Assembly: GCA_037349105.1 (NCBI GenBank)
Contig: JAYJMM010000003.1
Location: 868,001-932,000 of the forward strand
Direction: 5' to 3'
From: Limnomonas spitsbergensis
Taxonomy: Eukaryota > Chlorophyta > Chlorophyceae > Chlamydomonadales
Length of the DNA: 64,000 nucleotides
The notes below the pieces were generated by a model. The model saw only the letters and a list, made by a program, of their open reading frames with translations, had not been told where the DNA came from and ran no database searches. Numbering within the stretch: the first letter of the stretch is position 1; each line of letters begins with the position of its first letter. This document shows positions 10,709-23,527 of this stretch, piece by piece. The translations under genes and the position numbers were made by a program.

Positions 10709-13584
10709 ATGATGCAACGCTGGCCTTGCGCTCCGAGCAGCCTACTCCTGGGGGGGATCGTCACGTGCCTAATGCTCTGCCTCACAATAGCAGTGAGTTA
10801 AAACACTGCTGCGACGCCTATATCATGTTCCTGATTATCGACCGAGTGCTGTGTTCTCCTGCTGTAGGCGTCGGACACTCTGAGCTACGAAAGAGGGGAT
10901 GGTGATTGGGGGTAAGCATCGTACACAATCTCAGTTCAGGGAGAACCAGTGTCAAATGGGTCACTCAATTTCAACCTGGCACAAGTGCGATCCCCCCCAG
11001 CACCGCCAGCATACGAATGCCTTCCTGCCCATGGGGGCACCAGATACCTATTTCCAGGCGAATCATATGGTTAAATGCATGTCAAGATGATGAGGATGAG
11101 TGGCCTTTGAAGCTGACTGCCAGAAATATGCCGTCATGCCATGCCAATGCCTGCCTTGACACAGTGGCCCTGTACCTGCTCCTACATCATGCCAATGTCG
11201 GCCTCCACAGCATGGCCCTGTCACCTTGTGCATGGGACATACCCTGTCACCTCGTGCATGGGACATACCCTGTCACCTCGTGCATGTGACGTACCCTGTC
11301 AACTCGTGAATGCGACACCCCCGTATTAACGCCAAGGAAGTTTACCCCCGTATTAACGCCAAGGAAGTTTACCATGCATGGGCCACGCTGCCCAGTAGTT
11401 GACCCGGTACTTGACCCTCTACCCCCTTGCCCTATCTCAAGCCCTCATCCATTGCCTCTACCTGGGCGAGGTGCGCTCCATTGATGATTCTGGGCCCAGC
11501 TGATAGCACAACTGCCTGTGTTCTTCTGATTGCACTGCCTGAGCCTGCACTGCCTTCCGGGAGCCCTTTCGGGGAGGGGAATGGTTGGGTGGTAGATTCT
11601 GCAACAGCAACTGGCTGGTAAGGCTGGGTTCGACAAAGAATCCTTCCTTAGGAAATGCACAGAGACAGTCCTCTCTTTCCATTTAGACTGAGAAAGAGAT
11701 CATCCTCTCAATTGATATGCAGTGAGAGGGATAGCACCGTCTTTCAATATGCACTGAGCGGGACAGACATGGAGAGAATCTTCTCCTGGGTTATGCATGA
11801 GAGGCAGTTTTCTGTTTGGATTGTTGGGAGAGTTGTACATGCTGATACACCGAAGCTGCGTGTGAGTGTGTGTGTGATTTATGGTACCTTGGCTAATTGC
11901 CCTTGCCTGCCATTGTAGGGGGACAGATGACACCTTGCGAGCATTGTTAAACGGGCCTCGAGCACACAGCCCAGATCCAGACGTATCGGAAAATAACACT
12001 GGATCGGTGGGTGCCGCAGTGTTAAAGAAATACAGGTTTAAGGCTACACTTCAGATCCGTTGCGTGGTAGCTACCTAGTGGCGGGGACGAATGGATGGAT
12101 TGGATGGCCTAGAATCCACAGGAGTGTATGGCAATCGACTCAATGAGCTTTTTGCAGGGGATGCATGATCGTTAGGCGTCATAGACTGGCCTTGTCCTAT
12201 GCATGATCGTTAGGTGTCATAGACTGGCCTTGCTCGATGCATGATGCCGCGCATGGTCCTTGAAGCTCCCCACCCCTTTTTGGCACAGCGCAGAGCCGCA
12301 GCCTGATCTTTATTTATCTAGTGGTGTGCAATCAAGGGGGCTTTGCATGCCACAGCTTTGACATGCTAGCTGCGGGTGACTGCTCTTGCTGAGCAGAAGC
12401 GGGTGGCATGCAAGGGAGGGGCTCCGCAGGCCCCACGTGGCTTGCTAACCTCAACATTGCTTTGAAGTCAAGGCAGTTGCAGCGCTGACATGCTCGCCGA
12501 GGATGACCCCTTCTCCTGTTAAGCATCGTATGCGGAGTTTTAGGTTTCAAACCTTCACAGTTCTTGCAACTGCACCTATGGTGGACCTTGGACTGAGAGT
12601 GATCCACTTGTTATTTAAGTAGGCACCTGAGTACCTTTGGCAAGCAGCTGGGCAGCCACGATTGGGCAGATGGGGACCAAACCTGAACCAGCTCACGGCC
12701 AGGGGCCCCATCAACAGCGCTAGCTGCTCACATCCCCCAGCTGAAACTGCGATGCAGCTGACGTTTAGTTGAAGCACCCCAAGATAAGCAGGGTGTACTC
12801 ACTGGGCCCCCTGTGTTTATGGTTCGCATTGCTGCAGGTGCGGTCCTCGTTCAACGTGATCATGGTGCTCATGTGGACGCTGTTTGGGGTGCTCGCGTGT
12901 CTGGATGTTCCCACGCTCACACTTTGGATGATCCTCGGTGTCTCCACTATCATGATTGCGTTTGTGAAGGTGGGGCTGTAGGGCATGACACACACTAAAC
13001 ACACACGATAGTAGTCGGACACGGATGTTTGTTTTGCACAACAGACCTCCTTTGGGGAGCCTGGGTGGATGGCAGCAACAACTTGACCGGCCTACAGCTG
13101 GTGGCCTGAGGAGCAGGTCTGGCTGCCCCAGGCCCTACCCCCGCTGGTATGCCGTGATGCAGCTGAACTGAAGCTGAAGCACCCTTCTCAAAAGTCAAAA
13201 CACGATTACCCATGCACTGGGATTGCATGGCATGATACAAGATGTACCCAAAGCGCACTCGATTTCTCCCATCACGATAGATTTCACGACCCTGCTCTGG
13301 CCGCCCCCATGCCCGTTCAGCCTGAGCCTGCTCCCTCCATCCTCCACAAAAATATCAGCCTTACCTGTTTTGCTTGCCTTATCCAATGAGCCTTACATTT
13401 GCACATGTGTCATTACTTTAATCCCATCAACCTCATCCCATCGGCGCTCTTCCATCAGCCTTACCTGTCTTGTTTGCCTTACCCCATCAGCCTTACCTGT
13501 CTTGTTTGCCTCCATCCCTCGCAGTTGGGATGGATGGACAAGTACCACAACGATGAGCCCATCCCTTATACCCACAACTTTTGA
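10709..13584 (+). CDS. Small multi-pass membrane protein, family unknown
   Basis: Five exons join in frame: 10709-10792, 10868-10911, 11919-11982 (or to 12006), 12838-12969 and 13525-13584. They predict about 127-135 residues. Exon 1 encodes a hydrophobic N-terminus (SSLLLGGIVTCLMLCLTIA), either a signal peptide or an anchor. Exons 2-3 give a polar, acidic loop. Exon 4 encodes two hydrophobic stretches, FNVIMVLMWTLFGVLACL and LWMILGVSTIMIAFV. Exon 5 is a short polar tail ending YTHNF. Donors GTGAGT and GTAAGC and acceptors CTGTAG, TTGTAG, CTGCAG and CTCGCAG are good, and all phases agree. The end of exon 3 is ambiguous (GTATCG or GTGGGT). I do not recognise the family and assign no function. 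Its last two introns contain copies of a dispersed intronic element (about 12650-12785 and 13060-13190). Confidence 0.65.
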
Positions 13585-13648
13585 AACTGGCACGATGAAA
13601 GCGCACGACAATTATGATGGCAAGAAAGGCACGTAGGTGGATGCGGGC

Positions 13649-13745
13649 CATGGTAGCACAATCCGGCTTCACCTGTGCTGTGTCGTATCGTGCTACCTTG
13701 ATAGTATAAGCCGCGGCCCTGCCTGTGCAGTATCGTGTCACGTCG
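13649..13745. mobile_element. hAT terminal-repeat relics
   Basis: CATGGTAGCAC at 13649 and the inverted GTATCGTGCTACCTTG ending at 13700 match the terminal repeats of the hAT element at 57130-59811. A second partial end (TCGTGCTACTATG) follows near 13732-13744. I see no target duplication, so these are solo or rearranged ends lying just after the small membrane-protein gene. Confidence 0.5.
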
Positions 13746-16511
13746 TGCTACTATGATGCACTGCTTGGTACTCCCCCCTGCCTCCTTCGTGCCTTTCCAG
13801 CTGCTTTATGCATGATAAGCCGCTGTTTTCGCATGGAGGCCCTCTTCATACGCCCAAGAAGGGCGCCCGACAGATGCTTTGCGCTGTTAAAATCCGTTTC
13901 CCATGCATGTCAGTATGTAATTTTTTTATTTCTTAGCTTGCATCATGTGGCTTCCTTTGTTGGGCTGTAGGCAGGCGACCAGAGCGGTGTGCCAGGACGC
14001 ACGGCCCTGTGCTTCAGTACTGTTAGGTTTTCTAGGGCATGCTACCGCTATCCTTGACATACAGGCACTCGAAAGCGGTCACTGTCATTGCGACCTGACA
14101 GCCGTTTTTTGTCACAAAGACTGGCTTCACCGGATAGCTAGCTTGCATACCTTCCGAATCTGTATACCTTAATCTCTTTTGCACAGAACAGATGCCTGTA
14201 CTTTCGGCATTAACTTCTGTGCAGTTCTGAAACTTATTTGCATGACTGTTGTAAACCTCATTGGTCACAAATTGTAGATGACATTGCACCTCTGGGCCCT
14301 ATTCAAAAATGAGGCTCGGCCACATCGGCATACCCAAAGTCTGCTAGGAATTTCAAGAGAAGACACGAGAGAAAAGAAGGAAAGAGTCTCCACCCTCCAA
14401 ACAACAGCAAACAAGGACTGGAAGGCCGAATCTCCAGCCCCCCAAGGGACTGGCCCTCGACAAGTCAATGACGTTGCACCTCTGGGCCCTGCTCAAGAGA
14501 GCTCGGACGCGTGGGCGCCTAACTGAAGGGTTGGGAGGGAAGAAATAGGCCCTCAACACATTCGACCACATCTTCCACAATAGCCATACAGCCAGGGCAT
14601 CCCATCCATGCCTGCCCCAGTAAAGCCGGTGAAAGTATGTAGCGTCGTTCGGAGGACCAGCCCATCCTCGCTCCCAAATTGCCACCTTGATGCTAGGGCA
14701 TTGGAAGCAAGCATGGAGTGCGTCCCTCCACATGCTCGCCATGTCCCCCAGCCCAGCATCGCTGACAGAAGCGTGTGCCATGCTGCTGAGCGCTGCGCCG
14801 TCCTCTAGTGTCGGCTGTGCTGATGACAAACTGTCAGTGACGTTACACCTCTGGGCCCTGCTCAAGAAGGCTCGGCTGCGCGGGCGCCCAACTGTTCAGA
14901 AGGGGCACAAGAAGAAACTCAAAGGAGGAGGGGGGCGGGGAAGGAACAAAACGAAAGGCCGGTACTGGATGGGATATAATGGATGGATACCATTATATCA
15001 CGATTACCGAATTATCGTGCGACATCGGCCATGGTGTGCCGGGTTAGATAACCCTTACTGCTACTTATGTTTGGTGCTTCGAATTTGGGTTAGGAATCCC
15101 CAATCGTAGCACCATCGATAGTAGGGGTCTGCTCTAACCCTGTAAGTTTCATCACCACACATTTTCTTGGACTGGAGTGCGAATTTTGCAATCAACTTCA
15201 GGGAATGCTGCTAGAGAGCGATGTTTGTCTTGGGGACTACTGAGTGGATAGATTCTGCTGTGTCAATGCCCTTACACCACTTGTCCATGCTGAACAGGCG
15301 CGGCCGCGTGGGCGCCCAACTGTCTGGTCGGGAGGAAAAGAAACTAAGGCTAGAGGAAGGAAAGGAACAGAAACAGAGAAAGGAACAGACGAAAAACAGA
15401 GAAGGAAAAGACCGGCCCCCAAAGGAAGGGAAGTCTGAAGAATTCCGAGAATTCTGTTGTGGAAGAAAGTCAATGACGTTACACCTCTGAGCCCTGCACA
15501 AGAAGGCTCGGCCGCGTGGGCGCCCGACTATTCAGATGGGAGAAAATAATAGGAAGAGGGGGGGAAAGGAACAAAAGGAAAGGCCGGAAATGCAAACAAG
15601 TCCAACACCTCAGCCCCTCAAGCAACTAGCCCTAAACAATGCCTACAACAGCACAGTCTACAAAAGCAGTCCATCCCACCCCTGCTCAGCCTGGTACAGC
15701 TGGTGGAAGCTGTGTAATAAAGTGATATTAAATATTTATTGCACTACTCCGGCAAGGACAGATTCCCAATACTATTGAAATATCCAGCCCTCAAAGACAT
15801 ATAACAGGAATATATTGCGCGTTCTTGAAAACCCCCAAAGCGGAACATTATAAACGGCCTTAACCACCTGCACAAGAGCAGTATAAATGGCCTGAAATTG
15901 GACCCCCAAAGGCATGGAAGCACCAAACATAAGTAGCAGTACGGTAAAACAAGCCAATGACAAAACTTGAAAACCTGTTATGAACTATTAGGAGGGAAAG
16001 GCAGAAAATTAAAACATAAGTAACAAAGCGGCATTGTCGTACATCTCTTGCCAATAGGGTGGCCGGCTGGCCGCACAAACATCCCCTTTTGTGCCCATCA
16101 GATAGCATACCATAACCGTGCCTGTGCCAGGCAATGATGTGACACCTCTGCGCCAAGCTCAAAAGGCTTAGCCGCATACCCGTGAAGAGGGTCCACAGCA
16201 TGACGAGCCATTGCTACTTTGGAGTCTTCGTCTTAGAACACAATCCTATGATCTCCCGTAAACCCGCCCCTAGTGCACATTACTTACCACACCTGTTCAG
16301 CCTCAACCCTACGTCGAATACATGTGCGGATGTGATCCTGCATTGTCCCACCTTCTTCAACACTCACCACCTATCGGCCCGGACCCCAGAGGAGTCCATC
16401 ATCAATCATCATGAATGGCACCCAAGGGCATCGGCAGAATCGTCTAGGCTGCCCTCATCTCCATCAAGGCGATGTCGCAACACCGCTGCCCTCATCTCCA
16501 TCAAGGCGATG
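13746..16511. other. Repeat-rich intergenic region
   Basis: No gene is supported. Five copies of the dispersed CCTCTGGGCCCTG repeat lie here (about 14277-14330, 14466-14525, 14837-14892, 15471-15530, 16138-16182), mostly followed by purine-rich tails. The segment 14550-14830 is paralogous to 1090-1420. A 37-bp duplication (TGCCCTCATCTCCATCAAGG and following) occurs twice at about 16450-16525, just past the stop codon of the TIR-ARM gene. Confidence 0.6.
14466..14525 (+). repeat. Dispersed repeat, representative plus copy
   Basis: Best described as about 60-75 bp with the core GACGTTACACCTCTGGGCCC, then TGCTCAAAAAGGCTCGGCC, then GCGTGGGCGCCCAACT, commonly followed by a purine-rich stretch. 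Other plus copies: 14277, 14837, 15471, 16138, 58804, 60921, 61224. Inverse copies end near 190, 25046, 47725, 48099, 59491, 62010 and 62350. The fixed GTCAATGACGTTACACC border suggests the terminus of a mobile element, but I could not pair ends into a full unit. Confidence 0.7.
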
Positions 16512-19500
16512 TCACAACACCGCTGCCGTCTCTCGCAACTTGGCTGAGCAGGACTTCAGTAAGACGACCAGCCAATTCATGGCGGCATCGACTGAGAGGT
16601 GCATCAGCACCCTTGCTGCCTCCGCTTGCACCATTACTGACCTTGAATTCAATAGGATGACCAGCTGAGTGATAGCACCGGGAACCACAGGGATTTTGAC
16701 CAGGCCTTTTGCATTGGTTGAAAGAATAGCCACCACCATTGCTCGCTCCTGTGCCACGGCTGAGCTTGACCGCAATAAGGCCACCAGTTTGGGGACAGCA
16801 TGAGGAGAAGCAGCGATCTGATCACACACGTCAATATTCGCTGCAAGGTTGCCTAGTGCCCCCACTGCCTTCTCCTGCAGCCCCATCAAGCTCGAACTCA
16901 GTAAGAAGACCAGCTGGGAGAGGGCGCCAATAGCTGCTGCGATTTTAACTTTGTTTTTCTCACGGCCAGAGAGGTTCAGCAGCATCCCCGCCGCCTTGTC
17001 TTGCACCATCATGGACCTGGACTTCAGCAAGACGACCAGACGGGGGATGAAACCAGGAGCATTTGCGACCTGGACATAGAGACTGTCCATATTGAAGGTC
17101 AGCTTGCATAGCATCCCCAGCACCTTTTCATTCACCACCACCGAGCTCGTGCTGATTGATTTAATCAGCTGCGCGATGGCACCAGGAACGGCGGCGATCT
17201 TGACAGAGTTATCAGCCTCGTCTGAAAGCTCCTCTAGTGCGCCAGCTGCATTTGCCAGATCTGTCGTCCAGAGTGAGAACAGCTTGGCCACCAATATTCT
17301 GATGGCAGAGGGCCCGTTTGTTATGACCTGGTCCACGCAATAATGAATTTGTATTATCACAAAGTGGGCAAGCTCACAAAGTATATACATACGATATTCA
17401 ATTTATGTACATACGATATTCAATTTAAACAACAATAAACCAAGTCTGCATGTTGCAACTGGGCGGGACGTTGTGCTTACTATGGTCAAGCAGGCAAACG
17501 TCAAGGTGCATGAACAAGGCTGGCGCAGGGGTAAGGATGCAGGGGAAGGGATGCAGGGGTAGGGATGCAGGGGAAAGGATGCAAAAGTCTAAAAGGCGCA
17601 TGGCCAAGGCTGGCGCATAACCAAGGCTGGCGCAGGGGAAAGGATGGCCCTGAGGTGAGGCAGGTGGATCCATACCAGCTACGTATGAGATTGTGCCCCC
17701 TGCAGTTAGCATTTGAATATAGCCAGCTCTATGCGTCATTGCCATGCCTCTCCCCATGCAAACATGCACCGCAGCCGTGGGCTCCTCCCTGTCAGGCACC
17801 TTCTGCCCTACCCAGCTCATTCAATGAGTGGGGCCAATCCATAGGGCTCCCTCCCTCCCCCATGTGCTTGATACCAAGCAGCGACAGATGAACACTGTTA
17901 GCAGCAGCTGCAGCATCATCTGATCCTAAGCGATTTAGCCAGCCTCCTGGCCCAGAGGATCATCACCTGTTCTCAGGTGCATGCGGCATGGTACTCCTCA
18001 GGAGCCCATTCTTTAATTTGTCCCCTGCCCACTAGTCTGTCCGACCTGTTCTCCGGATGGGCCTGCCTCCTCAGCTGACAGGTTCACTCCGCTGATTCGG
18101 AGGGGTTTGAGGTTGTGTTTGCCCAATAACGTCCTCAGCTCCGATATCATCTGCATCCAAGGGGAGGGAATCTATGAAATCCATGGGATGCTCCCCGATA
18201 GTTTCATTTGTTGTTATCGTAAAACCAAATAGGGTCGCGCACTCCTGATGAGAACTGATACATCAAATCCATCGTGCAGGCAAAAAGTAGTGAAGTACCC
18301 TACTCCGCGCACGCGCAGATGGCTTTTTTTGACATTTCGTGCTGGAAACACCCTACTCCACGCACCCCCAAAAGGTAGTTGTTAATTATCATTCTATCGC
18401 GCATCAACTCAGCGCAACCCTAACAAAAATTTATGAATAGCTGAGTCAAAGAGGTTCCAGAGCATCTGGGGCAAACCCGTTCTACAGTACATTTCTATTT
18501 TAAGACATTATACGCATTTAGGTAACTGTCCAAGTCTACAGCATCAGTTGATATTGCAGGATTTTAGATCGGACCATACGGTACCCCATGCCCCTTGTCA
18601 TAATTTATTATGTATCAATCATTGCAAGATCCATAATGAACCATTGAAACCCAGGGGAAGAAAATGATGAACCTGACAGGCAGAAGTGAAGACAAAAAAC
18701 TCTCAATAATGACAGTCGTAGTTAAGAAACTTTTTTTAAATCGTTCTTGAAGATACGTAATTTGTCTGCAGGGGCTCAAGCCCTTGAAGTTGGTCACACC
18801 CATCCTTCTGCCCATCCTTCACTTCCACCCTCCTTTCACAATGGCATGCCCACCTCTTCAAAACAGGAGTCCCTGCTTTGGTACGCCCCACTCGTGGGGA
18901 TGTACTGCAGGGATACCAAGAAGGGCTCCAGGTGCGGTGGAGGGTAATCGCCGCCATGGAGCACTGGGATCAGGATCTGTAAGGGAGAGCAGAGGAGGGG
19001 AATGGTTGGAGGGCATGCAGCAGGAGACAAACAAAAGCCTTCGAAGGAATTTTAAGTATCTGAAGTCCATACCATAACAGAAGAGCAATGAGATCATCGA
19101 CGTCAGGTCGTGTTATTTGCTAGAAAGTTAGTCAATCGTTACCAACCTTGCCCCTCATGTGAGCTAGGGAAACCTCCGCCTGCTTGTACTTTGATTTTCC
19201 GTAGTGGTCCGAGCAGACGGCAATGCACACCGTGCAATCCTTCAGGGCGGCTTGCGATACTTTGACCCAATCCACCTCACCCTGAAAGCAATGAGGTAGG
19301 AAGGGGTTGAGTGCAAACAAGCTGAGTGTCGCCGCCCCCGGCCTTTTTATTTCCTCTGGCGTGTGCATTTCTTTTTCTTGCAGGTCTGGGGGACCCAGCT
19401 CCTGGACAGGTGGAAACCCTGAATCAAATAAAGAATGTAGGTGGCGCATCAATAATTCGATACAACATGCAGAAGCTGAATGCGGCAATTCTTAAGTGCG

Positions 19501-20297
19501 ATCTAAATTAATCAGATACCAGAACTGCTCATCAGTCATACATTCCAGACTATTTGAAGTGTCCTTATGCTTCTACCAGTAACCTGGTAATAAGTTGGAA
19601 CAACTCGTACCGGCAAGACTTGGTCGTCCATGTACACAGACCAGCCCTCCCTGACAAGAGCCTCGTACAACTGGTTCGCCAGGCCGTCCCCATGGCGTCC
19701 CGTGTCATCCGTGCGGTACGATATCAGGATGTCCCATTGCTGCCTGTGTGGTTCACACGAGTACAATCAGGCAATGTTACAAGGACTGACATTGGCATGC
19801 ATGCGTTCAGCTGCTCAGGCCATGTCCCAAGGGTCCACACGGGTATGTGTGCAAAAATCAAATGAATTAACACTGCAGCACTCTTCCAGTTTCCCGATAA
19901 TCACAATCTCCATGCACCCAGTCAGTGTCAACACGATGCTAATGCATGAATTGGGCTCAGAGGCTTGGGTTAGGAGAGATGGATTGGGCTGCTGCACAGC
20001 TGCGTGCCTCTGTGATTTGTAAAATGCTGTTTGCCTGACTGCATGCAAAAAGATAACAAGCACCCATGCATACAACAGAAGGGTCATGGACGTCTGAGGA
20101 TTCACTGAAGGGCTGTAAATGATTTCATGAAGCCTGTCATGCTCTAGATAGACAGGTCAACACACAAGTCATAAGCAATGTTGTGAGCCCCTTGTGTTCC
20201 ATGCCCCATCGATTTTCACCATCAATGCATAATTGGGTGACTCACATCTCCCCGCTTCCGTGGTCTTTCTTTAAGTGGGGCTTGTTTTCTCGTGCAG
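16512..20297 (-). CDS. TIR domain - armadillo repeat protein
   Basis: Exons 20246-20297, 19611-19739, 19147-19281, 18854-18976 and 16512-17327 join in phase. The first is short and basic, so earlier exons are probably missing from the model. Exons 2-4 encode a TIR domain: QWDILISYRTDD (box 1), GWSVYMDDQVLPG, WVKVSQAALKDCTVCIAVCS, and DHYGKSKYKQAEV, whose Glu sits where TIR NADases carry their catalytic Glu, then KILIPVLHGGDYPP. The last exon (272 codons) encodes about six armadillo repeats, for example GALSQLVFLLSSS and AVPKLVALLRSSS. TIR domains either act as signalling adaptors or cleave NAD+; ARM repeats bind protein partners. SARM1 has the reverse order (ARM first, TIR last). Further exons could lie in the 1.5-kb intron at 17328-18853, although the phases match without them. 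NADase activity is an inference. Confidence 0.7.
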
Positions 20298-20862
20298 CTG
20301 TTAGAAAGCGTGGCGTGTCTCAGAGGTCCGTGGATCTCACACGTTCAAACAGTCGCTCACGAAGATTATCTTGGCAGTAGAAGCTGATGATGTATGGGAT
20401 GGCTTAAATCGGGGTGCTCGTGTGTCTGGTGCAGCTATGTCTTCTTAGTTAAGACATTTTAATGCGTAAGAAAGGCACCGTTAGATTCAATCGCAAGAGG
20501 CAGTGTGTATGGGTCAGTTAAATCAGGCTAAGGGGCATAACAAGGGATAGGCAGACAACCAAGACAGCAAGGTGAAAGCAAGCTGATTGGCAGGCCCGTC
20601 TCTTCAATTTGCAATGATTGCTCTACGCCCCTATTCAGCCTCTTCCTCCTATTTTATTAACATAAGCAAGCTCTCAATATGCCCATCGGCGTTAACCAGC
20701 TCCTCCGAGGGGTGCGTCCAGTCATGTCTGTTGTGCCATGCTCGGCATTGGTATTTAACCAAATATAGCTTCATGAAAAGCAAATTTCGTCCATTAATAC
20801 AATACATTTATTTGTGTTACATCGCCTCGCCCTCTAAACGGGGCATTTGTTTCACCTCGCAG

Positions 20863-20958
20863 TATGTGCCTCTTGCGATGATCATGCCGAGAGAAAAGAT
20901 CATGCGCATCGGCATGTGGGGAGCTGCTCTGGGCAGCGGCCTTGTCTTCATGATTGGG
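20863..20958 (+). CDS. Possible isolated exon with a membrane segment
   Basis: A 96-base open exon lies between a strong acceptor (TTTCACCTCGCAG) and a strong donor (GTGAGTGG), phase 0 at both ends. It encodes 32 residues including a hydrophobic stretch around MWGAALGSGLVFMIG. I could not find partner exons on the plus strand, and minus-strand genes flank it on both sides. It could belong to a nested gene or be chance. Confidence 0.3.
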
Positions 20959-21222
20959 GTGAGTGGTTGTTCGACAACTTTGAGACGATTTTCTTCCCTC
21001 ACACGCTGTCATTGAATGAACGCAGCAACCGGCGTTGAATTTCATCGGTGAGACAACAGGTCTGCAGAAGCCTAAAGAGTAGCTGTGGTGACCCCATGCT
21101 CGCATGGGGTTGGGGAGGTTTCAGTACCATGGACAAAACAGCCTTGTAGGCCGTGACGCAATCCCCGCCAAACAAACAAAAAATGAGCGTTAGAACGATG
21201 AGCAGCAATTTATGCGGTTTCC

Positions 21223-23527
21223 TCAGCTCTGCAGCTGCACCTTTGCTCCCATGGTCCACATGACTCGTCCTTGAGCCTTCTTGATGTTTGCTTTGTTAAC
21301 TGGCTTGTAAGGTTGCACATCAATGCTCTTATGGGATCTCCTGTTTCTAATATGAACCTCGTATATCGTGCATGTTGATACAGAAGTGCAATAGCCCGTG
21401 ACTCGTTTCAGCACAGCATTGATGACCGTACTGAGCAATTTACTGTATGCTGACTTCGACCCAGTCAGTGCCAGTGCTGTTGAAATTTTTAACGTCTGGT
21501 AATCAAGAGCCACAAGGATGTACAGGTGTAGATAAATCCAAGCCTGTATGCTCAATGCCGTGTTCAACTCATGAGGGAGGAAGTTACTACCAATGATTTT
21601 ATACCAAGCACAATACGATAATGCGGGAGTACTTTGATGTTGTCATTCTGCCCAAGCCTTAAAAATCTAGTTCAGTACTGGGCCAGCAATCTGAATCAGC
21701 AATCCATGCCCAACCCTGGCCCTGCCATGGTGTGACTCGGAAACAGAGCTCAGGTTATGATATGATCGACTCAGTCGTGATAAGGTATTACGCAAGTGGC
21801 AAGCAATAGCAATGACCAGCAGGTATTCATCAAATTTAAAACGCTAGTATACATATCACCCATCATACAATATATAACCAAAACACCGATATCTGGATGA
21901 AAAAATGAACATCCAATTAAAGAGGATCAATATCGCTCCCCACCTGAGAGCCAAGTTTGCTCACAACAAGTCAGTGCGTGGTATGACAATCTTTCAATAC
22001 CGACACGCATGTCCAAGGCATGATGTACAGAGTCAATAGCTGCAAAGAAGAAGTCAACGACTGACGGGAACTGTTAATTGGGATTGAGGAACGACATCCA
22101 TTGTTCCAATGCGTTGGCACCGCAGTCATGCATGAGCACAATACAGCTACATCACAGCCACATCTCGGTCCCGTGGTGGCCTCTGGGATGCCCACCGAAG
22201 GTGTTCTGGTATGCACAGAAAATTACAATGCTGCACAGGCTGTCAGCACCCTCCACATCGGAGGCGACGGTCGGAATTTCGCGCACAACACGCCCAGCTT
22301 GCAGATCAGTAAGGTCCAGTGGGACTGTGAAAGCAGGACAGGACAAGTCAGGTCAGGTCAGGGTAGCGCATGGCTGCATTGGAGGGTTAGAGCAGGTCAA
22401 CAGAATGAAGGTCAGGTCAGTCACATCAGCGTAGGAATGGTCAGCGCAGGTCAGCGCAAGAGTGGTCAGCCCAGAGCAGGGCATGTCAGGGCATGGCGAA
22501 ACAGCAGAGGGCAGGACCGCGCAGCCATGTCTTGCTGGATGGGTGGAAGATCTGGGCACATAAATATGCACTTGATTGCGCACCCTTCTTGCAGTCATGA
22601 GTATTGTCACGGGATGGGCAACAACATGCATTGCCCTCTAATAGGAACATGGCAGTAACGAGCGGACGCATACCAGCGATTCGAGCACCCGGGCTGTGAA
22701 TGCGAAACTACGTGAAGTGCCCATTCCCTCACTCGCATTGCATGCCACGGTGGCACAGCGTTTACGGGCTCCATGCACAGCGTTCTGTCCACATCATCAG
22801 CCGACGCGTTCCTACCTGGGAGTCAACGTATTATTTCGTTTTGCTTCCAACAGCTCGTTCATCCAGGTCTTGTGACGTTCCAAATCAATGCCGAGCTCCA
22901 CGCGGAGCGTTGCCATAAGGGTCTTCACCATACATACGACCATGGAATGCAGTTACCGCACGGAAATATCAATTATTATAATATAAATTGCAGGAGATAG
23001 ATACCTGATTATGAACGCCCTTGCAAATGAGACTCTTAGCCACAAGGTAATATGCTTTTTCCTTCATAGCTTGCCTCCGCATGACCACATCTTGGGTAGG
23101 TATAGCATTTTCAGCAACCATAGCTGCAGTGGAGCGGTCCTTCAAACTTCGCGCCAGGTTTATAAAGTGGAGAATGCCGTATCTTCTCGGAAATGGGCCT
23201 GCCCTCCTCGCCGCCCTTCGTTTTGAAGACCAGTGTCCACTTCCTACGTAGTGGTGTCCAGTGTTAGTCCTTCCAGGCTGAATTTTGGCTTTATACGCTC
23301 TGTCACGATGAAATCTTACTCACGAAATCGTCTTGTGCCCACAGTGATTCGATGTTCCCGATCGCTGCACAGAAGCGAGCCGTAGGTTTCGTGATCTGTA
23401 GTTCTGAATTCCTCCCTTTCACTTCTGCCCTCTGTTCCTCTGGATCATTTATGGGTACGGCATCTGCGAACCTAGCGAGTAAACCTTTGTTTGATGGACG
23501 CAGGATGAGCTTTCTGGCGGCATTGCA
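21223..23527 (-). CDS. Unrecognised multi-exon gene
   Basis: Several exons read well on the minus strand: 23324-23527 (with KLILRPSNKGLLARFADAV), about 23010-23240, 22816-22922 (LRVELGIDLERHKTWMNEL), 22196-22324 (LTDLQAGRVVREIPTVASDV), 21944-22039 (IDSVHHALDMRVGIERLSY), 21444-21495 (FNSTGTDWVEVSI) and 21223-21346, ending GAKVQLQS and a stop. The last four exons join in phase. Between 22816 and 22324 the phases disagree, so an exon is missing there. In the second exon the reading changes frame near 23155-23170 with no plausible intron, suggesting an indel or assembly error. I do not recognise the protein; the residue mix is ordinary for a soluble protein. An exon at 24472-24565 may belong to it. 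Confidence 0.5.
22325..22500. repeat. GGTCA-rich imperfect repeats
   Basis: Repeated GGTCAGGTCA, GGTCAGCGCA and related pentamer-based motifs fill this intron just upstream of the acceptor at 22325. A perfect GGTCA run also occurs at about 38483-38512 in a VTC4 intron. Confidence 0.55.

Noticed and set aside
12769..12981. Mechanosensitive-channel (MscS-like) identity for the membrane exon
   Set aside because: The hydrophobic pattern is vaguely similar, but the complete five-exon model is far too short and lacks the conserved glycine/alanine pore helix.
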